From the NCBI GenBank assembly GCA_028673005.1, contig CM054118.1, positions 60,011,401-60,075,400 on the forward strand: a DNA stretch of 64,000 bases, read 5' to 3'. This stretch comes from Tanypteryx hageni (taxonomy: Eukaryota; Arthropoda; Insecta; Odonata; Petaluridae). Position numbers and translations under genes: made by a program. Each line of letters opens with the position of its first letter. Position 1 is the stretch's first letter. Under the pieces are notes generated by a model, which saw only the letters and a list, made by a program, of their open reading frames with translations, searched no databases and was not told where the DNA came from. Below, in pieces: positions 50,766 to 62,689 of the stretch.

Positions 50766-52455
50766 CATGCATGTCTCCGCGGTACTTTCCATTCTTAAAT
50801 TACGTCACACTCTAGGTAGGGAGGGGGTTGAAAATTTCGTAACGGATCGTGACGAAGGGGAAGATGGTCTTACGGTAACGTGACGTTTTTGTTTCGATGA
50901 AAACAATATTTAAAACGTACTTGTTAATAAAATTTAATTTTGCAATATTCTTAGCCTACATTCCTATGAAAATCTAGGCGATCTACGTTCTATGCTATGG
51001 CTAGGATGCCACTTCTTTGAAATTATCCGAAACCTTCGGGCACCGGAGGTAAACCTTCAGATTGAAATTATTGTTGACAAGCATGAATTGAACGAACAAT
51101 CATGAAATTGATCTTTTCCAATGTACACATTACATATTTTTAAATGCAATAATTAAATTCATTTAATCTTATTGAATTTAAGTAAAAGTAACAAAAAATA
51201 AAAAGTAAGTATAATTGATGTGTAATATACTAAAATGTCCTAAAATAAAATCTTAACTAATGTTTTGTGAGAATAAATTAAATACTGCATTTTTTCAATA
51301 TATCGTGCGACATAATTTTAAGCGGCGAGATCTAAATTTATTTGACAATGTGTAACGAGGATGGAGAGTTGGTGTAAAGAATTCAATTTCAATTTTTATG
51401 GATGCCCTTTATCCTTCCTTCCACCCCTTCAATTGGAATCCAAAAGTATCACAAACGAAGGGCCATTTCAGCTGTTTTAATCAGTCAGCTTATGATAAAT
51501 TAACTCTCTTTTTGAATTAGACGTTTTCATGAGCTCCTCAATTATGGCAACGCTGGCTATAGGCGATATGCAATTTAGCCCTATATAATTTAATAATTTT
51601 GCCATTCATTACGGCGGCTTATGGGGTAATCGAATAAAAAATGGAACTGTTGCCGAAAGCAGCAACGCGACGGAATGTGAATGAGGGATAACAAAGAACT
51701 TAACGTTGTCATCATCAATGTAATTTAAAAAGCTAGTAAAGATCGGAGAAGAGATTGCGACATCCGACATAATTCCCACACAACGGACGATTTGACGCTG
51801 TTTAACAACGGAAAAACGCGCGTTAAAAACAGGTGATTAACCGACCTCAACGCTCTTGGATTGGGAGAAGCAGATAAATTATTAAAACTTTTTAAGTAAA
51901 AACTCTTTGATACCCGATATCAATCAGCTTGGATTTTATCGGTCGAAGTTAAGTAGTCGTTTACTTAGTGACGGCCCCTTGGTTTTTAAAACACTAAATA
52001 CCGCTGATTGAAATCCAGCTGAATCTTGGTTTCCTTTTTTGATTAGAAAATTCTAGCGACTTGTCATATTTGACTAAAAAATAGCAGTTCAATAAAAAAG
52101 GTGGAGAGGAAGGCGGAGCGAAAACCAAGAGGAGGTTCACCGACGACGATAGATTGGAATCTTTTCTATTTTGAGAATAGTTTTTTTTTATTGTTGCGAT
52201 TTTTTTATCTTATGAGACCATTCAGACTCGGCTCGGAAGAGGGACGTGAAATTCCCCTTTCACCACGCAAATGAGTTGTTACAGTTTATTGTGCTCCTTT
52301 CTCCCCCTCTCTCTTTCTTGCTTATTCTCTCAATCTCTCCCCTACAGCCCATCTCTTTTTTACGTCATCTGTTTTCATTTTTCCTCTCTCTTCTCTCTAC
52401 CTCCATTCCTCTCTTTTCTCTCATCTTTCTCTTCTTTTCAAATATGTGTTATGTT
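50766..52455. other. No gene seen; CT tract at 52290-52440
   Basis: AT-rich sequence, then a CTCTCT-rich run directly before the SINE at 52456. Confidence 0.5.
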
Positions 52456-52785
52456 CCCAGCTGATTCACATTTTGCCTACACGCAATTGGTTTCTACGAG
52501 GTAGTTCAATGATAAGCCAGAAAGGAAGGAAGAAGAAAAACCTGGTGCCGACTTTTAGCCTGCTCTTAACGAAGAGCACCAAGGGTACCCACAGTCCCTT
52601 CCGAAGGACGGAACGCTGACTTTGCGAGGTCTTCTCAAACCACACAAACGGGGCCGGACGACCTTGGGGAAAAAAAAAATCATACTTCCGCAGGATTCGT
52701 GCCCGCTGCCCTTTCGAGCAGCAGGCGAGTAGCAGCATGCGAGCAGCAGCCAGCGTCCTAGCCACCACACCACCGTCACCCCCTC
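52456..52785 (-). mobile_element. tRNA-derived SINE, second long copy
   Basis: This copy aligns with the element at 32862-33213 from the tail side (CCCAGCTGATTCACA) through the GAAGAGCACCA and CCGAAGGACGGA body to the tRNA-like head on the right (CCACACCACCGTCACCCC). The B-box region (GGATTCGTGCCC) has diverged from consensus. A short internal expansion of AGCAGC-type sequence is present. No clear target duplication was found. Confidence 0.75.
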
Positions 52786-54918
52786 TCTCTACTCCATCCT
52801 TCCCTCCGTGCGATTATCTCTATATCCGTTCTGTCACGTAGCAATGGTGCCCCCTCAGACATTTTGTTTCACTATCCACTAGCTCTTTTTCATGTTTCGG
52901 AGAGGATAATCAGTGTGACAGTATGAAGTATATTGTCAATTTTGTGAATGAAGAAAATCTTATTTTCCGTGATTAATACTTATCTGTCGTCATTCTTTCT
53001 TTTCTCAGTCTTTCCTCATCCAATTGCTGCACGATCTTTTCGCAACTTTCCAAAAAACGTATTCTCTTTTTCACCTTTCCCGACGGTATCCCATCTTTCA
53101 CTTTCTTTTTCACCTCTCAGCGAGAGGTTTCTGGCTAATCAATCCCTTGTATTATTATAGCCATAACTCCTTTCACACCGGACATGCACACAGAAGGAAG
53201 GAGGGATTGTACACCCCTACTTCTCTTGGCATTTTGCATCCGTTTCTCCATATAAGACCGTGCAAAGCGGAACCATGCAAATAGAGGTGGGTTAGAATAC
53301 GGGAATTAGAACACGTTAGGCTACATTTGAGCGATATAAAACTGTATTCAGCATCGATTACTCCTCTATTATTACCTCCTGTGTCGAAATGAAACATTTA
53401 TGCTTTTAAATACGCAAAACCGTGCTAAAAGCGATATCGATGGCCCTGCTCTTCGAGGCGGTTATTTAAAAAAGATAAAAGTGCTAAGACTAAAATGCGT
53501 AAAGCGAAACCGCACAATTCGATTAATGGGCGTAGTAGTATTCAGTAATGCCGTGTCTTACTTTCTTCCGGACTCAATCTCACGTTTCTTATCTAAAATT
53601 CTCATACCGTTATTTATAACAACCCAAAATTATTTGACGCTTCATTATTAGTGATATAAATATGCTGTAAAGGTCAACATTCTACTTGCAATTAAAAAGA
53701 TGAATTGGGCCGAAAACAGATACGCGTTATTATATGCTGCACGTAATGCAAAGCAGAGGGAAAACCCGATTTCAGGAAGATAATAATTGAAATGAAGAAA
53801 ACTATAGAATAACCGAGAAGGGAAGAAAGATTAAGAGAAGAGGTTGAAATTTAATGAAATCGAAAGATTCCGGGAAGTGGACAATAAATTAATGCAGTTC
53901 TTGAAATAATGTAAACATCAAAGGGAAACTAAAAGTACATGTATGTACTCGTACATAAGTTTCTTTGAAACTTCGAAAAAATAAGCTATTCAAACGTAAT
54001 TTTTTTTAACATTAAAAAATAAGCTAAAGATCGACTATATAACGGAAAAAATAGAAAAAATAATTTGAACTATATTAAGAGTGTGTCTGGTGCAAAATAA
54101 TAGATAAACTCTTCTGGGTAAGATTAAGTGGAAAATCTGAGAGCGTTGAAATAAATTTTAATAATTTTTATAAGTAAAAGAAAAAGGTTTGGAAAGTGTT
54201 CAGCGTATCACAAATGTGCGCGCTTCGTCCAATGGAGTGTTTTAAAGAAATGGTCATATAAACGTTTTTCAACTTGAGATTGTTTATTTTATGCTGGCAA
54301 CAATGATGAAGTAACCACGGAATAAATTTGAACTCAAGAAGTCCAACTCGAATTAAGACTTTCCTGTTTGATTCTCTTGATAACGGCTACTCCATCGATC
54401 AAAATGTATAGGATAATATATCTCTACTTTATTAGTTCTACGAGTTGTATTTGAAAACTACGAGATACGACGGAAAGTTCATTTTTTTGTCTCCAGCAGT
54501 GGCAATTTTTTTACTGTCTTTGGCTGTTAAGTCTTTAATAGCAAATTTCATGATAATCCGTTCGGTAGAAGCAGAAAACGAAAATACGGACGGACAGAAA
54601 GAGCGAAGTTAATGGGCATTCATGATGAAAGCGAAAAGCGCCTAAAAAGAAAACAACTGTATATTGTAAGATAAAATATAATAGTTAACCGTAATTAACT
54701 GACAAAAAATAAAGAATTAAAGCAAAAAATAACCCACTCTACTCTTCCAACTTCAACCTTAACTCTCTTTATTCTCTTCTGGACCGTTCTTAGCTTCACA
54801 CTCCACTTTCATTACTCATTAGCTAGAAGTTCGCCCCGAACCATATCCGCTCCCCTTCCCATTCTTTTTCCCTCTCCTTTTGTCGCTCCCGCCCCTTAAC
54901 GTCACCCCCCATTGCTTT
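52786..54918. other. No gene seen
   Basis: 52980-53130 is CT-rich. The remainder is AT-rich. I see no recognised coding sequence. Confidence 0.5.
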
Positions 54919-55000
54919 TTCGGACCATTGTCAATCTCCAGTGTCGTAATCGAGAGAGATTCCGACGGAATTTCTTTGGAATTATTCTTTATTTCTCGCG
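54919..55000 (+). repeat. Dispersed repeat, copy 2
   Basis: Partner of 37402-37490: 54948-54975 is identical to 37432-37459, with similar flanks. Here too a pyrimidine-rich stretch lies upstream. Confidence 0.7.
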
Positions 55001-55179
55001 CTTTTCATTTATCAGATGCGCAAACTACACGTCTGACCAACTTAAAATTCGGAATGCTGGCGTATGAGGAAGTATAGAAAATAAAATATTCGCGCGATTA
55101 CAGCGTTTCCTGGTTAGCATCGTCACGTCTGAGCATCGTGCGTTTTCTTTTGTCAAATAAGGTCGTTTTCAGTGGCAAG
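55001..55179. other. No gene seen
   Basis: Short spacer between the dispersed repeat and unit 3. Confidence 0.4.
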
Positions 55180-55790
55180 AAATTGATGACATATGAGTTC
55201 ACGGACGTGATAATACGTTTATCGAGTGTTGGAAACATTTGACCTCAAGAGGCAGTAAATCTGTCGTCCATGAAATAAACCTGTCGCAATTTATAATAAT
55301 CTCAACAGCATTGAAACGGCATTCGGATTGTGGTGACGGATAACAGACTAGCATGATAGTCGAAAGGTCTAGAATTGTCGATTTGTGTAAATACCAATCG
55401 TTCGAGTCTACGACGTCATTTGATGTCGTTGTTGGAGAGCAGGAGTACACCATTCATTGCGAGGTTTTCAACGTCGAATATGACTAAGTCGTGCATCATT
55501 TTAATTGCGTATCGTATTTTCTCTTCCAATGCGCAATGCAGGAATTGACGACAGATCCAGTATGTGGCGCCTTTCCAGGCACAAGCTGAGGGATTAAACT
55601 CTCCGTGAACAGTAGACAGAACCAAACGGGTAAATGGGTAGATACGTTCACCGCCCGAGCGGAATCCAAGCAATTCATCGAGCGGTATAGATTTGGACGT
55701 GACGCATAACGTGATCGAGTGCCAAGGAATGCGGGTGATTTATATTCAAGGGGTTTCGAAATGTAACTTAGTTAAGTCATCATGAAACAA
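55180..55790 (+). repeat. Unit 3, upstream of NHR copy B
   Basis: This is the third copy of the unit seen at 39300-39895 and 39896-40420. Shared words include CTACGACGTCAT, TTCAACGTCGAATAT and TTTAATTGCGTA. It includes the exon copy at 55542-55762. Confidence 0.65.
55542..55762 (+). pseudogene. Degenerate upstream exon of NHR copy B
   Basis: The acceptor GCGCAATGCAG and the donor GTAACT match the positions in unit 2. The frame reads IKLSVNSRQNQTGKWVDTF before a one-base insertion, relative to unit 2, throws it off. The TGA seen at the start of the unit 2 exon is present here too. The donor phase still fits the next exon at 56028 or just before it. Splice sites are therefore preserved while the frame is lost. 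Confidence 0.55.
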
Positions 55791-56027
55791 AGCTTTGTGA
55801 ATTGTATCCGAGGAAAAAATATTATATCGTGCGCGCAAAAATATAATTTGTGTGCATTAATTTATTCATTCACTGCAAAATCCTACTCAAATTATCTTCT
55901 ATAATAATCTAAGAGATTGATTAGCCAGAAATTCTACTCCAATGCTAAAATTTTCCAAATGGTGTACCACCATTATGATTGTGAATTTTTTTCCTAAGCT
56001 AACCCGGGGGAACTTTCAGATGAAAAA

Positions 56028-57308
56028 GTGATGAAACAAGATAAAATGACGTTTCATCCAAGGTGTGGAAAAAATGTTGCAATCCTGTCAACGGGCGAAG
56101 AGCGCAAAAAATTAAGTGATCTTTACAATATAGATAACCGATCATTTCTTTTTCAGATGTTTATATGCGGGAGCCTTAACGTAATACTTTTTCCTTGTGG
56201 AATATTTCAAGTCTTTATTATGTTAGTATTAATTTGTTATAGATTGGAGGATGGAATTTATTCATATGTCTTCACGAATCGACCTCTGAATGATAATGAA
56301 ATATTTGAAGTAAGGGTTGACAAAAGAAAAGAAAAACAGGCCAACTCCTTCGTCTTCGGCGTCATCATACGCACCCTTAACAATGTCGAAAATTTTACAG
56401 GAAATGTATAAATCGTGAGTTTTTATTTGCATTTATTCACTGAAATAATATATTTTAGCCTGGAAGGTTCCCATTCCTTAGCAGTTCATCATATATTTTA
56501 TCTGATGATCCACGTAAATTAATTTGACCCATCATTTCAATCCAAAATCTGAAAATATGTTTTTCTCAATAATGATAATTTCTAATTAACAGAAAGTCAT
56601 CAAAAGAGTAGAATATATAAATTTCCCAATTCTATTTTAATATGGAAATGTTTGTTACAGAGGAATATCATGTAAAAATAAGCATTTATGCACAAAATAA
56701 TTAAAAGAGCATTATTAGAATTTTATGTTAGCCATAAGATGAAATCAACAGTGCTCGATTAAATACAAGTAAAACAGATCAATACTTTATATTTCTTTAT
56801 GTGCTAAAAACTTTGTTTCCATTTATAAAAATTCAATTCATAATCACCGAGCAATAATTTTTTCATCCAAATAGAGATACTGTAGAAGTCTTTCAATAGT
56901 TCTAGTTTATATGTTAATTTTATAGTATTAACCATTTTTTGGACCTTTTGCTAAGACATGTTTCAACAATGGCATATACACAAACGGCACGGCAATATTT
57001 CCTAATTAAGGAAAAAGTATCCATAACCTACAGATACGTAATCCGTGAGCTTCCCTTGTATGTGAACGTATACACAAATGTACCACTTACTTGTTATATA
57101 TTTTTCCATAGTGAAAATAATTAAATTACTTTCTGAAGCATTTTCACATTTTACATGAATTTATTTATAGGTTGGCGAAAGAGGGGGTGTAATGAAGAGT
57201 AAGTTCGGCACCGTTCACTTTTTTGTCAATGGACTCGATCATGGACCCGCTGCATCAAACACGCCCTCTCCAGTTTACGCGAAATACTCGATATTCGGGG
57301 CACTATAG
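56028..57308 (+). pseudogene. NHR domain gene, copy B (degenerate)
   Basis: It has the same four-exon order as copy A. Exon 1 (about 56019-56111) reads MTFHPRCGKNVAILSTGEE, with the donor weakened to GTGATC. Exon 2 (56243-56414) reads YVFTNRPLNDNEIFEVRVDK but has a one-base insertion near its end, giving an early TAA before the GTGAGT donor. Exon 3 (about 56930-57010) is barely recognisable from ACAAACGGCACGG. Exon 4 (57171-57308) reads VGERGGVMKSKFGTVHFFVNG…GPAASNTPSP but shifts frame and stops early at TAG. Similarity to copy A continues into the 3' region, with AATAAA at 57400. It is most likely a decaying tandem paralogue. A shortened product from exons 1-2 cannot be excluded. Confidence 0.72.
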
Positions 57309-57599
57309 CTACGGTCACAATCGTCGACTCATCATCGCCTGCTTCATTGTAATGGATTCAACGATGGCAAACATCATATATTCGTTGGATAATTCATGGA
57401 ATAAATGCAAAATATATCGATTGTTGTACTTAAAACGAATAACCAAGTTCCAAAAATATATGTTATGTATGTTTAACAAAGCTTAAGAGTCACATGTACC
57501 ATAAGGATATGCTTATCAACTGGTAATACATTATACTCTAACTTGTATTGTTTCGCCTTTTGTTATTCATAAACTTTATAGTTGTGCCTAAAACCATAG

Positions 57600-57826
57600 C
57601 GCCTCATGCACATAAGAAATCCTCTTTACACGAAAAAAGGAGAAATGTATTCGCAAATCAAAGCATTCCTCGCTCTTTAGTTACCGAGACAGAATTCAAG
57701 CGTTACAGGTTGGTGGGAGTTGGAACGGAACGAAAGAAGATAGATACACTCTTCTTGCGTGCGTACACGCGAGGTAGAGGCGTTATCTACGAATTATGTA
57801 ATCGTGGCAAAAAAAGAAAAATATAA
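57600..57826 (+). CDS. Unrecognised basic ORF downstream of NHR copy B
   Basis: The open frame (its first ATG is at 57548) is very basic: HKKSSLHEKRRNVF, then RSLVTETEFKRYR, ending NRGKKRKI. A weak alignment to the ORF at 44030-44281 suggests a shared origin. No splice acceptor or family was identified, and a chance frame is possible. Confidence 0.25.
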
Positions 57827-58159
57827 AACTAAATACTAAACGCTTCCATGACATCAGGGAAAAGTTAAAATTTTCATTTAGCGATTTACTTTCTAACCAG
57901 CTGTAATTTGTCAAACGATCCAAAATTATTTAAAACATACCTCACTTGAATTAAGTAGCTACAATTCCATCTCTACGTTCGCGTTTATTTCTTCATCTTA
58001 AATTATTCTTTTCACTATATGTGTCATTTTCCTGTCGCCTGTGCTCAGAAGTACCTCATATCTGATTTGATCAAGAGTTCCGGAAAGGAAATATTCCGAG
58101 GGACGGGAAACAGCGGCCTGGCCATAAGGCGTTTTTTTTTGCTTCTTGTAAAGAACTTT
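57827..58159. other. No gene seen
   Basis: No recognised content. Confidence 0.45.
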
Positions 58160-59545
58160 TAAAAACGATTCTTTAAAATGGAAAGATTTAATTCTTGGCT
58201 AATAGAATTGTTCTTTTTCTCCAGTGGTAGCATGACAACATCTAAAAAATCTTCAGGCTATATGCCAGTATGTATCATATACTTGGTTAAAGAATTTTCT
58301 GAGTTGCTTAAATGCTTTCGACCCCAAAACCTTAAGAAAGTCCAAGGGTATATCATCACTCCCAACAGCCTTCCTTCTTTTCATGTCATCAATTGCTCTT
58401 TTAACTTCAGACTCGACAATACTTGGTCCTAGCTGATCTTTTTCCATATCCTCTTTTTCATCTAATTCAATATTTTCTGGCTTGCCTTCTTTGTCATACA
58501 GCACCTCAATATTCCAGACACTCTTTGCATCGTCTGGCTCCGAAACTATTTTACAACTTTTGTTTATAATTCCTTTGCGTCATATCTTTCTTTCCTTTTT
58601 CTTGAATAGTTTCCTTGCTTTGCTATACATGAGATCTGTTCTACAAATTCTTTCACACTCGACAATCTCCTCGCATTTCTCATTTATCCACAGTTCTCGG
58701 GCTTTATCTGTTTCCCTTCTTAAGGCACTATTTAACTCCTTGTACTTTCTTTTGCCTTCTTCAGTGTTTATGTTCTTCCTTTTTCTCCTCTATTCCATTT
58801 TTTGCAGCAAGACTGCTGCGACCCATGATTCTTTGTTTCTTTCACCCGTTATCTTTCCTACATTCTTTTCTATAACATCTTTAATGTTGCTATAGATGTA
58901 TCTCCACTCCTTATATGCATTGTTCCTATTTTCTTCAGTTCTCTCCCCCAACCTTTCCTCCAGTTCAATCATAATTGACTTCTTGTTCTTAAATAGTTAT
59001 AGATTGTGGTCGGAATCAATATCTGCCGCTGGTAGTGTTTTCACATTTTTTATACTATTTATAAATCTTTCATTGACAAGAATTTAATCTATCTGGTATC
59101 GTCTCAGGTCTCCTGGGCTTCTCCATGTGTAAATTCCCCGTTCAAGGTATTTCTATGAAAGAATTCCGCAAGTTTCTATTATTTTTCATTTCTCTTCCCT
59201 AGTCCATATTTCCCAGTATTTTATCTTCCTGTCCCTCTCCGATTAAACTTCCAGTCTCCCATTACTATGGTGGTGATCCTTCCTTTTCCCTCCTCCTCCA
59301 ATATCTCCGTTATCTGTTCATACATTTCATCTACTTCGTCATCACCAGCATTAAATTTTGGCATATACACTTGCATTATGAGCATTTCCATTGGCTCCAT
59401 CTGAATTTTTACGGTTATTAATCTATCATTAACTGTCACTACCTTGCTAATTCTTTCCGTTATCTCTCTTCCCTTTATAATTTCTACATCCCTTTTCTTT
59501 TCCTCTCCTCCCGAGTAAATAATCTTAAATTTGTCTGAATTTATT
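58160..59545 (-). mobile_element. Decayed LINE: endonuclease plus start of reverse transcriptase
   Basis: On the minus strand, 59523-59221 reads KIIYSGGEEKKRDVEIIKG and continues through VTVNDRLITVKIQ to IMQVYMPKFNAGDDEVDEMY and ITTIVMGDW, the middle of an APE-type endonuclease. After a frameshift, 59200-58990 still shows GLGKRNE, then YQI(D) and ADIDSDHNL, the terminal endonuclease Ser-Asp-His motif. 58504-58253 reads ESEVKRAIDDMKRRKAVGSD followed by DIPLDFLKVLG, the entry to the reverse transcriptase domain. The element stops there, so the catalytic core is missing. It resembles the widespread insect LINE whose endonuclease is annotated as craniofacial development protein 2-like. I cannot fix its clade (RTE-like or Dong-like). 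Plus-strand open frames here are shadows. Confidence 0.75.
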
Positions 59546-59570
59546 TCGCGGCCGCTAGGAAGTAGCTAAC

Positions 59571-59725
59571 TACAGCCACTTCTACAAGCACATCCAGGGG
59601 ATTTCCCTACGCTGTGCATGCCTTTAAACCTGATAAGGAAATAGATAAGTGGTATTTTAGTGCAAAAACTGTAAGAGATGTTCAAGGTCATAAATGCCAT
59701 GCCTCTAAAGTGGTATTTTGACACC
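59571..59725 (+). CDS. Candidate terminal exon with poly(A) signal
   Basis: After an acceptor-like GAAGTAG, an open frame reads LTTATSTSTSRGFPYAVHAF, then KPDKEIDKWYFSAKTVRDVQ and GHKCHASKVVF, and stops at TGA. It is followed by AT-rich 3'-UTR-like DNA with AATAAA at about 59896. The frame is short, but its residue mix is protein-like (Trp, His, Cys, Lys clusters), unlike the low-complexity frames elsewhere. I do not recognise the family. It lies between two minus-strand coding-like blocks, so it may be a retrocopy or transposon 3' end inserted there. Confidence 0.35.
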
Positions 59726-60289
59726 TAAGAAGATATGAATAGTAAGTCTCATTGAACTACTGCTTGCTCATGATCTTGTGTCACTGATAATGTATTATTT
59801 TATTATATTAAATGCCATGTAGACTGATGTACATACAAATATATATTGTGTAATGCACTTGGTTGAATATTGATTGTTATATCTGGCAAAAATGAAAATA
59901 AAGATATGGGTCAACAATAGGGTAAATAATTTACATTTCATTTTTGGCACTGAAGGTATTTTTTTTTTGCTCGCCAGCCTTGGGGTCTCTGGGGCGCTGG
60001 CGATTTCCAGCTGACGAGTGAGATATTTGCCTGAATGGCGAGCCAGCATGAAAATTTTCAAGCACTATCCATTCTGCTACTCAATATCATAACAAAAATG
60101 TTGCAAAAATAAATAAAAATAAAAAGTTACTCTCACCTCCCCAAGATGACAGTAGAAGGTAGCAGGGAGGGATGAGGAAAGAAAGTGGGCCTCGCCTTTG
60201 GTGGAGATCACCTTTATCCCGTCTATCACCTTAATCCCTTAAGCCAATTTATTCTCCTTACTTTCTGAAAGCGGGAAGAGTGTGTGTGA
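59726..60289. other. 3'-UTR-like DNA and a small GC hairpin
   Basis: AT-rich sequence with AATAAA near 59896. From 59970 a GC-rich patch contains GCTCGCCAGC and, 60 bases later, its complement within TGGCGAGCCAGC, so the patch can fold back. Nothing is recognised in 60120-60289. Confidence 0.45.
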
Positions 60290-60960
60290 AGGTCTCATGA
60301 AGTCGATATAATGTCATAAAGGACAACCTCCTTCCTAATCCTCTTACTCACTTCAAAATCCCATCCTTTAACTGACCAAACACATTCTTGGAAGGAGTCG
60401 TCTCTTTTCTCAGCCTGTTTTAGGTTATTATAAAATATTACGATGTCTTCTTTGTGTATATCTTGTTGCCCGATGAAAATTATTTCATCGGTCCTTTGCT
60501 CATTAAAAAGCTTGCCTTTCTAATGCGTTAGAAGAAAATTAGTAAAGATACAGACTAAAAAGACAAACCTCAAAGTAAACAAAAGGTGTTTCTATTGTCC
60601 GTAAAATTGCTGGCGATTCCTTTTCAAAGTTCCCTACCTCTTTCCATCTCTATTCATTCTCTTTAATTCTTTTCCACCTCATTAGGAGTGGAACCTAAGG
60701 AAATCAAAAACAATCCCACGTGTGCAGTCCTAGAAGTTAGACATATGCTATTATGTACCGCATCCCCCAACCACCTCTCCTATCCTTACTCTCCCTAACC
60801 CTTTCTCTTTCTCAAATGCTTTTTTTAAATCTTGGTAGATGTGATCAAATTGTATTAGTTCTTCCTGGCGGGCACCAACTGTTTTAATCCTAATATTTGT
60901 CATCTTTCTCTATCAGCGGCATGACCTCACCTTGTTCTGGTTCCAATTCCGCCAATTACC
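60290..60960 (-). pseudogene. Broken minus-strand coding-like block
   Basis: The minus strand has two protein-like stretches. About 60960-60770 reads ELEPEQGEVMPLIEKDDKY, then after a frameshift RIKTVGARQEELIQFDHIYQ and KKAFEKEKG. About 60520-60296 reads KLFNEQRTDEIIFIGQQDIH, then KEDIVIFYNNLKQAEKRDD and WSVKGWDFEVSKRIRKE. The charged, Glu/Lys-rich composition and the position upstream of the LINE endonuclease fragment (same strand) would fit the first ORF of that LINE. I cannot confirm it, and a decayed host gene is possible. Confidence 0.35.
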
Positions 60961-62689
60961 CCCTTTTGAGAACCCGTATTCCACCCTTACCCCATGAGCT
61001 CCAAGAACTAAAAGGAGAAGGAAAGAATGGAAAGAAAGGAAGAAATAAAGAAAAACACTCGAGAAAAGTTAGAGCCATGAATCTCTAAGAACTATTTTCT
61101 CTCTTTTATTTTAAATACCCATGAGTTCTCAACGAATAATCAACCGAATATTTTATTTCTTCGCCTCACATCGCGGCCATTCGGTTTTTTTTTTTTAGAT
61201 ATTCCCGAGTTTGCCGAATAAGTGGTAACTTGGCGGATAGCACTGGCACTATAGTAAAGGGGGATGCTTAATTATCGGATGTAGTAAACAGAAATTAGTT
61301 TATATGTGGAATTATAACCTATATGTGGTCCCGTACAAAGCCGACAGTAGAAATGAAGTATGGACAACGCCAGCGTTTGTTGTTGTTTGGAATGAGATAA
61401 GGGGAAATTCCTGTTTTTTCGCTTATTAGATTCTAGAGGCATGCCGTTGCTGAGTGACAGAGTTCTCCTTGGTTGTTATCTGGCATTAGGACTGCGGCGA
61501 AATTTATAATCGCCTATTCTGTAGCAGAGATATCGTCAACCCACATTCAGTAAGAGGTCGATCGTCTACTTTGTCCAACCGAATCATCGAAATTGGAAAA
61601 TCAACTAAAATTTTTTCTCACCTACAACTATCGATTTAGAACACATGCCACAAAAATATTAGTTTTCATAGACATGCATGCGAGTTAAAAGTCCCAATCG
61701 AAATTCATCTACTAAAAGTTTCTGTAGAATGCTCAATCGACATAAAGGATTTTAAACAGAATGATCGATTCGAAAGTGAAGTGAAAGATTGATTTCAGTC
61801 GATGTCTTAAAAACGCAGAAAATTTATTGAGTGTAATATTTAACGGAAATTTGCGATTATCGATTGTGTTTAGAACTATAAAAATTACTTTACACGACAC
61901 GTTAAATTTCCATATTCGAAATCGATTCTTTTTACGATCAATAATTGGGAAATAATTATTTAACAAATTTTTGACATGCAACTCAACGTTAGGTAATATA
62001 TATTTAGCAATAAAATCGAAAAGACAATTATCTCATTCTAATTTTCTGACTTCCATTTCAAATTAGCGACGCACACATCAGAATAGATTCAATCCTCATA
62101 CAGTATCTTCCACCGCCAAAAATATTCTTTCAATTCGATGAGTTCTTAGTGTCCTAGAAATTAATCCTTATATATCCATTATTGATGCATCCGATTGAGA
62201 AAACTAAAAATGACCCCCTGTATCTAATACTATAAATTTCTTTATCGAGAAAAGAAAAGCATCACCATCCTCTACAGATGGTGAACTAATTATTTCCTAT
62301 TGTTAAAACAATTTAAGCACTTTTTTCTCAAAAAAAATTTAATTTTTAATAAAAATAACTTTTGATGATTTAAAAAAGAATCAATAAATGACAATAGATG
62401 TAAACGACAATGAGATGAGCTTCCGATATTTATGAGCAAAGCGAAATTTCATAGGGATGGTGAAACGTAATTAATATATATAATGACCACCCATAATAAG
62501 TTGCAAGAGCTATTGTGAACTTAAATTAAATGAAAAATCAGAAATTGTGCCTTTTAACGTAAATAGATACTTTATGGAATGTATGTATTTTCAATGTGGG
62601 TAATATTTTTAGTAGACCATGGTATCTATAAAAATATAGTAGGTTACCAGAAAAAAGGGAATTATCGTTGCCCTCGATACGCGAATAAT
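60961..62689. other. No gene seen
   Basis: AT-rich DNA. At 61190-61270 the words GCCGAATAAGTGG and GCGGATAGCACTGG recall a pogo-type terminus, but no partner end was found. Confidence 0.45.

Noticed and set aside
58482..58895. 137-codon plus-strand open frame
   Set aside because: It is the reverse shadow of the minus-strand LINE sequence and is Ser/Leu/Phe-rich.
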